Below, piece after piece: positions 35,079 through 44,230 of a stretch of DNA of 64,000 bases; positions within the stretch are counted from its first letter, which is position 1; the number at the start of each line of letters is the position of its first letter. Both the position numbers and the translations under genes were made by a program. Below the pieces are notes generated by a model that was not told the origin of the DNA, searched no databases, and saw only the letters and a program-made list of their open reading frames with translations. Source of the stretch: Chitinophaga polysaccharea (GTDB lineage: Bacteria > Bacteroidota > Bacteroidia > Chitinophagales > Chitinophagaceae); the NCBI RefSeq assembly GCF_902150045.1, contig NZ_CABFVU010000002.1, forward strand, positions 1,228,001 through 1,292,000, read 5' to 3'.

Positions 35079-37139
35079 ATGAAAAAGCGAAAGTTGTTTG
35101 GCTTATTGATGCTTTCCGCTTTTTTGGCTGGTCATATCCCGGCAGGTGCAGCGCATCTGCCGGGCGCCAGTGCCGATACCAATACCAATACCTTTGTAGC
35201 GCCGGTATATACTACGCTACCACTGGGCGCCGTAAAGCCGCAGGGATGGCTGCTGCACCAGCTGCAGATCATGCGCAACGGTACCAGCGGCCACCTCGAT
35301 GAAGTATACGGCAAAGTAAAGAACGATAACGGATGGCTCGGCGGAAAAGGCGACGGCTGGGAAGAAACGCCCTACTGGCTGGATGGCGCAGTGCCGCTGG
35401 CCTACCTGCTCAACGATGCAACATTAAAGAATAAAGTACTGCGCTATATCAACTGGACCCTGGATCATCAGCGTCCCTCCGGTTATTTTGGCCCCATCAC
35501 CAAAGCGGAAAGGGAAAAAAATATACCCATTGGCGTTAGTAATGCTGCGGATGGCGACGACTGGTGGCCAAAGATGGTAATGCTGAAAGTACTGCAACAA
35601 TATTATACGGCCACAAATGATACCCGTGTTTTACCTTTTATGACGCGGTATTTTCATTATCAGCTGGAGGTGCTAAAAACCTGCCCGCTTGGTAAATGGA
35701 CAGAATGGGCTACCTCACGGGGCGCCGAAAATGTAATGGTAGCACAATGGCTGTACAGCATCAATAAGGATAAAAAATTGCTGGAACTGGCAGCCCTGCT
35801 GCAATCACAGGCTTTTACCTGGAGCAGCTGGCTGGGCAACCGCAGCTGGGTAATAGACGCCGCTGCACAGCAAAACGACCAGCACTGGATGCGCCGCCAC
35901 GGCGTGAATGTAGGTATGGGCCTGAAAGACCCGGTGATGAACTACCAACGCACCGGCAACAAAAAGTACCTGCAAGACCTGCATACCGGTTTTGCCGACC
36001 TGATGAACCTGCACGGGTTGCCAATGGGTATTTTTTCTGCAGATGAGGATCTTCACGGTAACGCCCCTACGCAGGGAACGGAATTATGTGCGGTGGTGGA
36101 AGCCATGTTTTCACTGGAAGAGATTATCGGCATCACCGGTGATCCGTTGTACATGGATGCACTGGAGCGAATGACCTTTAACGCATTACCTACACAAACC
36201 ACAGACGATTATAACAACAAGCAATACTTCCAGGTAGCCAACCAGGTGAATATAAAAAGAGGAGTATTCAATTTCTCGCTGCCGTTCGACCGGGAAATGA
36301 ACAACGTACTGGGTATGCGCAGCGGCTACACCTGCTGCCTGGCGAATATGCACCAGGGCTGGACAAAATTTGCCACCCACCTCTGGTATGGCACCGCAGG
36401 CAACGGTTTGGCAGCGCTTACCTATAGCCCGAATGAAGTGACCGCAAAAGTGGGAAAGAATAATACGCCTGTCACTATCCGCGAAGTGACCGGTTATCCT
36501 TTTGAAGAACAGGTGCTTTTTCGTATAACCACGCAAAAAGCGGTTGTATTTCCACTGGAACTACGTATCCCCGCATGGTGCGATGAGGCCACTGTGCTGC
36601 TCAACGGGGAAAAGCTGCGCACCGCAAAAGGTGGACAGGTAATTACCGTAAACCGCAACTGGAACAACAACGACCAACTGGTACTGCAATTGCCCATGCA
36701 GGTGCGTACCTCCAACTGGGGCCGTAACTCACGTACTGTAGAAAGAGGTCCGCTTGTATACGCATTGAAGTTAGAAGAGCAATGGGAGAAAGGGCATGAT
36801 GAAGCAGAAGGAGATTATTTCAGCGTTTACCCCAAAGGAGAATGGAACTACGGTCTGCCGGAAAAGATTATCCGGGAACCGGCTAAATACCTGCAGGTAA
36901 GCAACGTGAAACCTGTAACAGACACATTTGTATGGAACCTGGCAAATGCACCTGTAGCAATTACCACCATTGGCAAACAGATTCCCGAATGGAAACTTGT
37001 AGATGATGTAGCGCCACAACCCGTAACAGACAGGAACGGTGTTTATAAAGGCAAAGTAAGCGATAAAGAAACCAATATTACCCTGGTGCCCTATGGATGT
37101 ACCAAGGTGAGAATTGTAGCATTCCCGGTAGTGAAGTAA
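35079..37139 (+). CDS. GH127-like beta-L-arabinofuranosidase (DUF1680)
   Basis: 686 residues with a signal peptide (MKKRKLFGLLMLSAFLAGHIPAGA). It belongs to the DUF1680/GH127-type (alpha/alpha)6 barrels, with GDGWEETPYWLDGAVPLAYL near the N terminus. The zinc-cysteine site of the family can be recognised: E335 and C337 in GTELCAVVEA and the pair C419-C420 in GYTCCLANMHQGW. These match Glu338, Cys340, Cys417 and Cys418 of the Bifidobacterium enzyme HypBA1 in order and spacing. A retaining glycosidase using Cys as nucleophile is expected, likely acting on beta-L-arabinofuranose, though GH146 or another related family is possible. Confidence 0.85.
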   Translation: MKKRKLFGLLMLSAFLAGHIPAGAAHLPGASADTNTNTFVAPVYTTLPLGAVKPQGWLLHQLQIMRNGTSGHLDEVYGKVKNDNGWLGGKGDGWEETPYWLDGAVPLAYLLNDATLKNKVLRYINWTLDHQRPSGYFGPITKAEREKNIPIGVSNAADGDDWWPKMVMLKVLQQYYTATNDTRVLPFMTRYFHYQLEVLKTCPLGKWTEWATSRGAENVMVAQWLYSINKDKKLLELAALLQSQAFTWSSWLGNRSWVIDAAAQQNDQHWMRRHGVNVGMGLKDPVMNYQRTGNKKYLQDLHTGFADLMNLHGLPMGIFSADEDLHGNAPTQGTELCAVVEAMFSLEEIIGITGDPLYMDALERMTFNALPTQTTDDYNNKQYFQVANQVNIKRGVFNFSLPFDREMNNVLGMRSGYTCCLANMHQGWTKFATHLWYGTAGNGLAALTYSPNEVTAKVGKNNTPVTIREVTGYPFEEQVLFRITTQKAVVFPLELRIPAWCDEATVLLNGEKLRTAKGGQVITVNRNWNNNDQLVLQLPMQVRTSNWGRNSRTVERGPLVYALKLEEQWEKGHDEAEGDYFSVYPKGEWNYGLPEKIIREPAKYLQVSNVKPVTDTFVWNLANAPVAITTIGKQIPEWKLVDDVAPQPVTDRNGVYKGKVSDKETNITLVPYGCTKVRIVAFPVVK

Positions 37140-37218
37140 ACAACAGCCCTGGGCATATTCAACCAAAACGACAGTTATGTAAGACTGATAATTTAAAAAG
37201 ACCACACAAAAACTTGTT

Positions 37219-40200
37219 ATGAAAAAACGATTACGTTTCCGCAATTCAATCCGGAAAGTGATACCAGGCGCCTATTGCCGGCTGCTTACGGTATTGTTGC
37301 TTTCCCTTGGCCTGATGGCCCATGCTGCCCCTGCAGATATGGTGATTACCGGTAAGGTAACAGACGATAAAGGGATACCATTGGTAGGCGTATCAGTCAA
37401 TTTAAAAGGTACCAACAAAGGGACCGCTACTGATGGCGCCGGTAATTACTCCCTCTCTGTTCCTGAAAATAACGCCATACTGGTATTTTCCTATGTGGGA
37501 TTTTTAAAACAGGAAGTACCGGTTGGCAGTAAAAAAGTAGTGAACGTACAACTCGAAACCGATAGCAAAGGATTGGGAGAAGTAGTAGTGGTGGGGTATG
37601 GTACACAGAAAAAAGAATCGCTCACAGGCGCCATCTCCGGCGTTACCAGTAAAGACCTGGAAAGAGTGCATGCCTCTACCGTGAGCGCTACCCTGGCGGG
37701 TAAAATTCCCGGCGTATCTTTCCGTATGCCCGATGGCCGCCCAGGTGCAGGCGCCAACATCCAGATCCGTAACTTCGGAAACGCCCTGTATGTAATTGAT
37801 GGTATACAGAAAGATGCAGGCCAGTTCAATAATATCTCTCCCAACGACATCGAAAGTATTACAGTGCTCAAAGACGCCTCTGCAGCTATTTACGGCGTAA
37901 GGGCTGCAAATGGGGTAGTGGTGGTAACTACGAAGAGAGGTAAAATGGGCGCAGGAAACACTATTAACGTAGACGCCTATACGGGATGGCAGAACTGGTC
38001 GAGGTTTCCCAAAACAGTAAACGCCTACGAATGGATGTTGGGTAAGGCAGATGCAGAAATGAATGATGAAAACCCCCATACGGACATCACCAGGGAAGAA
38101 CTGGAAAAATGGAAAGCCGGAACTGAAAAGGGATACAGGAGCTTCGACTGGTACGACTTTATCATCAAGAAAAATGCCCCGCAGAATTCCATTAACGTAA
38201 ATGCTACCGGCGGTTCTGAGAATATCAACTATTATCTTTCCCTTACCCGCCTGGATCAGAAATCAGTACTGGGAAGGGAGTTTGATTTTAACCGCACCAA
38301 CATCCAGAGTAATGTGGATGCCAAAGTAGCCAAACGTGTAAAAGTGGGCGTACAGATCAACGGCCGTATTGAACAGCGGGATAATCCCGGCGTGCCTGGT
38401 GGCGATGACTACTGGGCGCCCCGTTTTGCCCTGTTCCGCAACAGGCCTACAGAAAGGGCATATGCCAACGACAATCCCCTGTATCCAAACGATATAGGCC
38501 ATAACACCGAGAACTGGGCGGTGCAGTCAAAAGCTATCTCCGGCTACTGGACGGAAGATTGGCGCGTACTGCAAACCAACTTCAACGCAACGTATGAAAC
38601 GCCTGTTAAAGGACTTACACTGAAAGGAATGTACTCGTATTACTTCGCTGACAAGCTGATGAACGGTCACGAATATACGTATGATACCTACACATACCAG
38701 GAAGCCACTGATACCTATCTGCGTACCGGCGGAAGCTCCAACCCATGGCGGGAAAGGGGCACACATAAAGTACTGGAAAATGTGCTGCAGGGCCAGATCA
38801 ACTATAACAACACTTTCGGCAAACATACCATTGGCGCCACGCTGGTGTCTGAACGTATCAAACGCCGGGAACTGGATGTATGGGCGCATGCCGTACCAAA
38901 AAGTAACGTGCTGCCGCTGATCCAGTTTTCCGATATGGACACCTACAATGATAAAGACTGGACAGAAGCCCGCGTAGGGTACATTGGCCGTTTGAACTAT
39001 GGCTTCGCCGATAAATACTTCCTGGAAATTGCCGGCCGTTATGATGGCTCCTGGAAATTTGCCCCGGACAGAAGATGGGGCTTCTTCCCATCTATCTCCG
39101 GAGGTTGGAGAATCACAGAAGAGCCCTTCTTCAAAAGCTGGATCGGCAGGAATTCTATTCTTACAGAATTAAAGCTGCGCGCTTCTTATGGAGAACTGGG
39201 TGATGATGACATCGGTATCGGGGCATACGACTACCTGCCCGGATACACCTACGGCACTTCCACGGTGATCCTTGATGGTACGGTGATAAGAGGCTCCCGG
39301 GATAAAGGTGTTCCCAACAACCGCCTCTCCTGGTTTACTAGTAAAATTGCCGACGTAGGATTGGACTACCAGTTGTGGAACGGTAAAATATCCGGTGCGC
39401 TCGACTTCTTCAACCGTAAACGCTCCGGCTTACGGGGCCGCAAATATGATGTGCTGGTGCCAAGTGAGATCGGCTACAACCTGCCGGATGAAAATGTGAA
39501 CAGCGACTCACAGAGAGGTGGCGAGTTTTCCGCAGCTTACAACGGCCAGGCCGGCAAAGTAAGCTTTATGGTAGGAGGTAACGTATCCTATTCCCGCAGC
39601 AGGTTCCTGGAAAGCTACAAACCCATATGGGGCAACTCATGGGATCATTACAGGAACTCTATCGAAGACCGCTGGAATAATATCTTCTGGGGATATGAAG
39701 CTATCGGCCAGTTCCAGTCGCAGGAAGAGATCAACAAATACCCGGTTAACGTCGACGGGCAGGGTAACAAAACTTTATTGCCCGGAGACATTATCTATAA
39801 AGATATGAACGGCGATAACGTGATCAACGATTACGATCAGCGCCCCATCGGCTACCAGACAACCGGTAACCCTACCGTTAACTTCGGTTTGAACTTCGGC
39901 GTAAGATGGAATGGATTCGACTTTACAGCCGACTTCTCCGGCGGTTCCATGTATTCTTATAACCAGAACTGGGAAATGAGATGGCCTTACCAGAACGGCG
40001 GTAACCTCCTGAAACAATTCTACGACGACCGCTGGCACCGTGAAGATCCCTTTGATCTGAACAGCAAATGGATCCCTGGTAAAAACCCGCCGTTGCGGTT
40101 TAACAAAGGTGGTCACAGCAACTATAACAAACCATCCACCTTCTGGCTGCAGAATGTGCATTATCTGCGGTTGAGGACAATGGAGATCGGATACTCTATT

Positions 40201-40380
40201 CCACAGCAGATACTGGACAGGATTAAGTTTAAGAAAGTAAGGGTATATGTAAATACTTACAACCTGTTCTCCCTGGATAATGTGAAAGACCTTGGAATAG
40301 AACCGGAAATAGCAGATGAGAACGGATTGCAATACCCGCAGAATAAGCTGGTGAATGTTGGTTTGAACTTTACTTTCTAA
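37219..40380 (+). CDS. SusC-type TonB-dependent outer-membrane glycan transporter
   Basis: 1053 residues. After a signal sequence there is a carboxypeptidase-like regulatory domain (ITGKVTDDKGIPLVGVSVNLKG), the TonB box region (GEVVVVGYGTQKKESLTGAIS), a plug domain (ISPNDIESITVLKDASAAIYG, ANGVVVVTTKRGK) and a large barrel ending in LVNVGLNFTF. SusC proteins import oligosaccharides with their SusD lid. The gene is 79 bases behind the GH127-like gene and 19 bases before susD. The order enzymes first, then SusC/SusD, means the enzymes are not downstream products of a susC promoter. Confidence 0.95.
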   Translation: MKKRLRFRNSIRKVIPGAYCRLLTVLLLSLGLMAHAAPADMVITGKVTDDKGIPLVGVSVNLKGTNKGTATDGAGNYSLSVPENNAILVFSYVGFLKQEVPVGSKKVVNVQLETDSKGLGEVVVVGYGTQKKESLTGAISGVTSKDLERVHASTVSATLAGKIPGVSFRMPDGRPGAGANIQIRNFGNALYVIDGIQKDAGQFNNISPNDIESITVLKDASAAIYGVRAANGVVVVTTKRGKMGAGNTINVDAYTGWQNWSRFPKTVNAYEWMLGKADAEMNDENPHTDITREELEKWKAGTEKGYRSFDWYDFIIKKNAPQNSINVNATGGSENINYYLSLTRLDQKSVLGREFDFNRTNIQSNVDAKVAKRVKVGVQINGRIEQRDNPGVPGGDDYWAPRFALFRNRPTERAYANDNPLYPNDIGHNTENWAVQSKAISGYWTEDWRVLQTNFNATYETPVKGLTLKGMYSYYFADKLMNGHEYTYDTYTYQEATDTYLRTGGSSNPWRERGTHKVLENVLQGQINYNNTFGKHTIGATLVSERIKRRELDVWAHAVPKSNVLPLIQFSDMDTYNDKDWTEARVGYIGRLNYGFADKYFLEIAGRYDGSWKFAPDRRWGFFPSISGGWRITEEPFFKSWIGRNSILTELKLRASYGELGDDDIGIGAYDYLPGYTYGTSTVILDGTVIRGSRDKGVPNNRLSWFTSKIADVGLDYQLWNGKISGALDFFNRKRSGLRGRKYDVLVPSEIGYNLPDENVNSDSQRGGEFSAAYNGQAGKVSFMVGGNVSYSRSRFLESYKPIWGNSWDHYRNSIEDRWNNIFWGYEAIGQFQSQEEINKYPVNVDGQGNKTLLPGDIIYKDMNGDNVINDYDQRPIGYQTTGNPTVNFGLNFGVRWNGFDFTADFSGGSMYSYNQNWEMRWPYQNGGNLLKQFYDDRWHREDPFDLNSKWIPGKNPPLRFNKGGHSNYNKPSTFWLQNVHYLRLRTMEIGYSIPQQILDRIKFKKVRVYVNTYNLFSLDNVKDLGIEPEIADENGLQYPQNKLVNVGLNFTF

Positions 40381-40399
40381 GTAATAAATAAGTTTCGTT

Positions 40400-42352
40400 A
40401 TGAAAAAAAGTTTGTTATATATAGGTCTTTGTGCACTCGTTTTAAGCACGGCTTGTAACAGAGATAAAGAATTTCTCAATGTACCTCCCACTGATATCCT
40501 GCAGAATGAACAGTTATGGAATGATGAAGGATTGATCCTGTCTGTACTGGCAGATCTGTACGACCGTTATCCCGACAGGCAAACAGATGTCAATAATTCC
40601 CCTATCCCTTCTATGGTGGTACAAACCATTGATAACTGGGGCGAGTTTGCCCGGTTTGATGAAGCCTTTGCCTCTGAGAACGGCCAGTACTGGCGGCATA
40701 GCTTTGTTGACTATCCATACGTGTTCCCGGGCATGATTATTAAGGGTGGCGCGGAAGTAACCTATTGGGATTATGCCTACATCAGGGAACTGAATATCTT
40801 CATTGAAAAATGTGCTGCCTCTACAAAGCTGAAACAGGAAGTGAAAGACCGCTTTGTAGCAGAAGCGCGTTACCTGAGAGCAGTAGTATATTTTGAAGAA
40901 GTGAAAAGAGTAGGAGGCGTGCCATTGATCCTTAAAGCGATGGAATACGACTATAAGAACGATCCTTCCTACCTGCAAAGCCCCCGCGCAAAAGAATCTG
41001 AGATCTATGATTTTGTGATCAGCGAAATGGATACGGTAAAGAAATATGTGCCCGCAAGCCCCATCAGCAAAACCCGTGTTACCGTAGGACTGGCGCTGGC
41101 CACCAAAACCAGGGCAGCGCTGTATGCCGGCTCTATTGCAAAGCATGGCGCTGAAACACCGCAGGTAACACTGCCAGGCGGAGAAGTAGGTATTCCCGCG
41201 TCAAAGGCCGCCGCTTATTATAATACTGCCTTACAGGCTGCACAGGAACTGATAGCTACCGGAAGCTATTCTTTGTATAAAAAGAATACCGATAACCTTA
41301 CACAGAATTTCATCAGCCTGTTTATAGATAAAGGCTCCAACCCGGAAGTGATATTTGCAAAGGATTATAAGCTGCAAAGCGGAAGGGTACAACCCTGGAC
41401 CTTATGGAGTCAGCCCCGTTCCAATGCAGAAGAACAACAGGGTGGCCGTTTGAACCCATCACTGAATCTCGTACAGTCGTTCGAGTTACTGGACAACACC
41501 TTTGCGCCGTTGCCGATCAATACTGCCGGTGGAGACTATATTTACTATAATGATCCGCTCGACCTGTTCGCCAACAGGGATCCGCGTTTAGCCGCTACTG
41601 TTATGCTGCCTGGATCTGAGTTCAAAGATAAGAAAGTGGATATCTGGGCCGGCTATATTAAGAAAGACGGCAGCATTGTTACCGGTGATAACTTTGGCGC
41701 GAAGGCAAAGCTGGAGCCAGGTGGCCCGGATGTGCAGGTAGTGGGTTTCGACGGGCCGGTAAATAACCTGGAATTCAGTGCGCAATCCGGCTTTATTATC
41801 CGCAAATATATGGACCCCACTGTTGGCTCCGGCCGTATTGGTACCCAAAGCGAGGTATGGTGGATCCGCTACCGCTATGCTGAAGTATTGCTGAATGCGG
41901 CGGAGGCAGCGTTTGAACTGGGACAGGCAGGCGTGGCTGCAGGCTATATCAACCAGGTACGTGAAAGGGCCGGATTTACCATCCCGCTCACCGCTGCACA
42001 AATCACCTTCGACCGGATCGTACATGAAAGAAAAGTGGAACTGGCCTTTGAAGGGCACGAGTTCTGGGATATGAAACGCTGGCGTTTGGCGCATAAGATA
42101 TGGAATGGCGCTAAAGTTCCGCTCACTACTACCCCTGGAAGCGCTACCGCTGTGAGCACCCGTGTATTTGGCCTGTGGCCGTATAAGGTGTATAACCCCG
42201 GAAGCCCCAATAACGGGAAGTATGTATTTAAACAGGTATTGCCGGGAGCAGTTACTTCTGCACACCTGTTCCGTTTTGGAAATTATTATGCTTTTATTGA
42301 TGAAGGTATCCGGAGCAATAATCCAAAGATAGTTAAGAATCCTAACCAGTAA
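40400..42352 (+). CDS. SusD/RagB-type glycan-binding lipoprotein
   Basis: 650 residues. It has a lipoprotein signal peptide (lipobox LSTACN, Cys20), the typical KEFLNVPPTDILQNEQLW start, tetratricopeptide-like helices (VAEARYLRAVVYFEEVKRVGGVPL) and the C-terminal hallmark ERKVELAFEGHEFWDMKRWRL. It binds oligosaccharide at the cell surface and closes over the SusC barrel. At 650 residues it is somewhat longer than average for the family, owing to the middle region (about 330-450). Confidence 0.95.
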   Translation: MKKSLLYIGLCALVLSTACNRDKEFLNVPPTDILQNEQLWNDEGLILSVLADLYDRYPDRQTDVNNSPIPSMVVQTIDNWGEFARFDEAFASENGQYWRHSFVDYPYVFPGMIIKGGAEVTYWDYAYIRELNIFIEKCAASTKLKQEVKDRFVAEARYLRAVVYFEEVKRVGGVPLILKAMEYDYKNDPSYLQSPRAKESEIYDFVISEMDTVKKYVPASPISKTRVTVGLALATKTRAALYAGSIAKHGAETPQVTLPGGEVGIPASKAAAYYNTALQAAQELIATGSYSLYKKNTDNLTQNFISLFIDKGSNPEVIFAKDYKLQSGRVQPWTLWSQPRSNAEEQQGGRLNPSLNLVQSFELLDNTFAPLPINTAGGDYIYYNDPLDLFANRDPRLAATVMLPGSEFKDKKVDIWAGYIKKDGSIVTGDNFGAKAKLEPGGPDVQVVGFDGPVNNLEFSAQSGFIIRKYMDPTVGSGRIGTQSEVWWIRYRYAEVLLNAAEAAFELGQAGVAAGYINQVRERAGFTIPLTAAQITFDRIVHERKVELAFEGHEFWDMKRWRLAHKIWNGAKVPLTTTPGSATAVSTRVFGLWPYKVYNPGSPNNGKYVFKQVLPGAVTSAHLFRFGNYYAFIDEGIRSNNPKIVKNPNQ

Positions 42353-42363
42353 AGTGATTTATT

Positions 42364-43065
42364 ATGAGAACTAAAATTCAGTATGCTATATTCATTGCGT
42401 TAGGTATATTCTCTGCCTCCTGCAAGAAAGATAATTATAAAGCGCCGTCCAGTACTTTTAACGGCAGGCTGGTATACCAGGGCGAGCCCATTAATGTGAG
42501 CTATAATGACGTGTATTTTGAATTATGGGAATCAGGCTGGGGAACAAGAACGCCTATAATCGTGAATGTTAGCCAGGACGGATCGTTTTCAGCATTGCTG
42601 TTCAACGCTGCCTATAAGCTGTTGATCCCGTCTTCCCAGGGACCATTCATCTCTATCCCGGACAAAACAACCAATACAGATACCATACCGCTGACTATTT
42701 CCGGCAACCTGCGCCAGGACATTGAGGTAATGCCATATTACATGATCCGCTCCCCGAAATTTACAGCAGTGGCCAGAAAGCTTACTGCTACTTTCAGCGC
42801 GGAAAAGATCATCAAGGATGTAAACGCCCGCGATATTGACCGGGTATTCCTGTATGTGAGCAAAACCCAGTTTGTGGATAACAGGAACAGTATCAAAACA
42901 GCTGAACTGGCAGGTGGGGATATTACCAACCCCGCTAATATCAGTTTACAGCTGGATATCCCGGATGTGCAGCCTGCGCAGGCTACCGTGTTTGCCAGGA
43001 TTGGCTTAAAGATAGCCGGCGTGGAAGATCTGCTGTTCTCCCCGGTACAGGAGATCACGCTGTAA
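42364..43065 (+). CDS. DUF3823 surface lipoprotein of the SusCD locus
   Basis: 233 residues with a lipoprotein signal (Cys20 in SASCKK). Two beta-sandwich regions are likely; the first contains YKAPSSTFNGRLVYQGEPI and FELWESGWGTRTPIIVNV, the pattern of DUF3823 proteins that commonly follow SusD. The family is thought to be a surface glycan-binding accessory, but no activity is established here. It starts 11 bases after susD and is the last gene of the operon, as shown by the terminator that follows. Confidence 0.88.
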   Translation: MRTKIQYAIFIALGIFSASCKKDNYKAPSSTFNGRLVYQGEPINVSYNDVYFELWESGWGTRTPIIVNVSQDGSFSALLFNAAYKLLIPSSQGPFISIPDKTTNTDTIPLTISGNLRQDIEVMPYYMIRSPKFTAVARKLTATFSAEKIIKDVNARDIDRVFLYVSKTQFVDNRNSIKTAELAGGDITNPANISLQLDIPDVQPAQATVFARIGLKIAGVEDLLFSPVQEITL

Positions 43066-43090
43066 AGAATGATGAACAGATTGTTAACAT

Positions 43091-43118
43091 GCCCGCCGGT
43101 TCCCCGGTGGGCTTTTTT
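43091..43118 (+). terminator. Rho-independent terminator of the SusCD operon
   Basis: GCCCGCCGG-TTCC-CCGGTGGGC followed by six T residues: a 9-bp GC stem with one wobble pair. It closes the GH43-to-DUF3823 operon. Confidence 0.88.
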
Positions 43119-43151
43119 ATGTTGTTTAAAGTTTAGTTTTAAATGCTGCAA

Positions 43152-43182
43152 TTTGAAAATCTATGAAATCACCCTAAATTTG
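43152..43182 (+). promoter_or_regulatory. Bacteroidota promoter of the tautomerase gene
   Basis: TTTG at 43152-43155 and TAAATTTG at 43175-43182, separated by exactly 19 bases, match the Bacteroidota TTTG / TAnnTTTG promoter. It lies 34 bases before the tautomerase ATG. This is the best promoter I can see in the window and is an internal marker for the phylum. Confidence 0.75.
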
Positions 43183-43216
43183 AATCAAAACAACTTCATA
43201 AATAATTAATTAAGTC

Positions 43217-43597
43217 ATGCCCTTTATACAGATCTACCTGGGAAATCATCTTTCCCAACATAAAAAAGATATTTCACTCGCTGTTCATCAAAGCCTGGTG
43301 GATATCTTCAACGTCCCGTTAGATGATTACTTCCAGGTGATCCATTCTATGGAACCAGGTGATATTCTTTACCCTGAAAGCTACTTTGATGTACCACACA
43401 CGGACAATCTGATCTATATCCGTATTACATGCAAAGCCGGCAGAACGCCGGATATGAAGAAGGCGTTGTATGAAAAAATTTCATCCCGTATTGCCGCGGC
43501 TACGCCGGTAAGTATTGATGATGTTGTGATTATCCTGGTGGAGAATGAATTGGCCGATTGGTCATTTGGCCGCGGTATTGCACAGATGATCCAATAG
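43217..43597 (+). CDS. Tautomerase-family protein
   Basis: 126 residues with Pro directly after the initiator Met (MPFIQIYLG), the catalytic N-terminal proline of the tautomerase superfamily. The double-length beta-alpha-beta pattern, with NVPLDDYFQVIHSM and DDVVIILVENELADWSFGRG, fits the larger tautomerase_2 group rather than the 62-residue 4-oxalocrotonate type. The substrate is unknown. It has its own promoter. The DNA after its stop is a stretch of decayed genes. Confidence 0.88.
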   Translation: MPFIQIYLGNHLSQHKKDISLAVHQSLVDIFNVPLDDYFQVIHSMEPGDILYPESYFDVPHTDNLIYIRITCKAGRTPDMKKALYEKISSRIAAATPVSIDDVVIILVENELADWSFGRGIAQMIQ

Positions 43598-43600
43598 GCA

Positions 43601-43776
43601 TGTTACCTGGAATAATGCTCCCCAATGCTACCGGTATTACATGGATAATCATTTCATCGATGAGATTAGCTTCCAGGAGTGCACCATTCAACTGCCCACC
43701 GCCAACCAGTCAGTTTTTCCATCATGGTAAGCAATAAATCCAGGCTAACGGCGATATATGCCTTCAGTTTCTTCAT
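43601..43776 (-). pseudogene. RibD-type (dihydrofolate reductase-like) remnant with internal deletion
   Basis: On the minus strand an intact start gives MKKLKAYIAVSLD, the N terminus of the small DHFR/RibD-like reductases. After a short divergent stretch (LLLTMMEKLT) and a frame change, it resumes with LVGGGQLNGALLEANLIDEM and IIHVIPVALGSIIPG, the C-terminal conserved block. About 90 central residues are gone and the frame is broken. It runs toward the tautomerase gene without a stop of its own. The intact family acts as NADPH-dependent reductases of varied substrates. Confidence 0.75.
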
Positions 43777-43868
43777 GTTTTTTCATGGAAATATGAGGAT
43801 TGAACAGTAAAGGAAATTGTGCAAAATTTCCTTGTATTTGATAATTACAGGATCAGAATAATAGGATG

Positions 43869-43897
43869 AAAAAAAATATCTGTGGAGATATTTTTTT
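43869..43897. terminator. A/T-flanked hairpin in decayed region
   Basis: AAAAAAAATATCT-GTGG-AGATATTTTTTT is a perfect 12-bp stem with A and T runs, able to end transcription in either direction. It is now stranded between the RibD-like and AraC remnants and may belong to one of the lost genes. Confidence 0.55.
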
Positions 43898-44058
43898 GCT
43901 CTTTATGAAGATATTACATTTGATAAATAATGACACATAGAGCAGGATACTTTTCAACAATTGCCAACCAGGTTTGATGCTTTGGAGCGAAGGATGGAAG
44001 CAATATTGTTGAAATTAAATGTGATGGAAACAGGATTTGATAGACGAACACCTGACCT

Positions 44059-44184
44059 TTACAGAGCAGTATCAAATATCACATTAGGAAACGTTGCATG
44101 AGTGAGTCCCCGCTGCACCGCGTATTTATATTTTGACGGCGTTATCCCCGTAAATGATTTATGTATAACGGCATCCATGAATAG
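44059..44184 (-). pseudogene. C-terminal fragment of an AraC-family regulator
   Basis: About 40 codons on the minus strand end at a TAA and read FMDAVIHKSFTGITPSKYKYA and onward. The F-x4-GITPSKYK pattern is the end of the second AraC helix-turn-helix. Nothing upstream continues the domain in any frame I followed: it runs into the BrkB gene. I read it as a relic. Together with the RibD-like relic it shows that the 630 bases between the tautomerase and BrkB genes carry no intact gene; bases 43900-44058 show no recognisable feature. Confidence 0.45.
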
Positions 44185-44230
44185 CCAAAGGTACAGATAA
44201 AGGAAATTAATCTGTAAATTGGGCGCAGGT

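Noticed and set aside
43922-44058. Possible short helix-rich coding relic (FDALERRMEAILLKLN-like translation).
   Set aside because: Too short, no start or family match strong enough to name.
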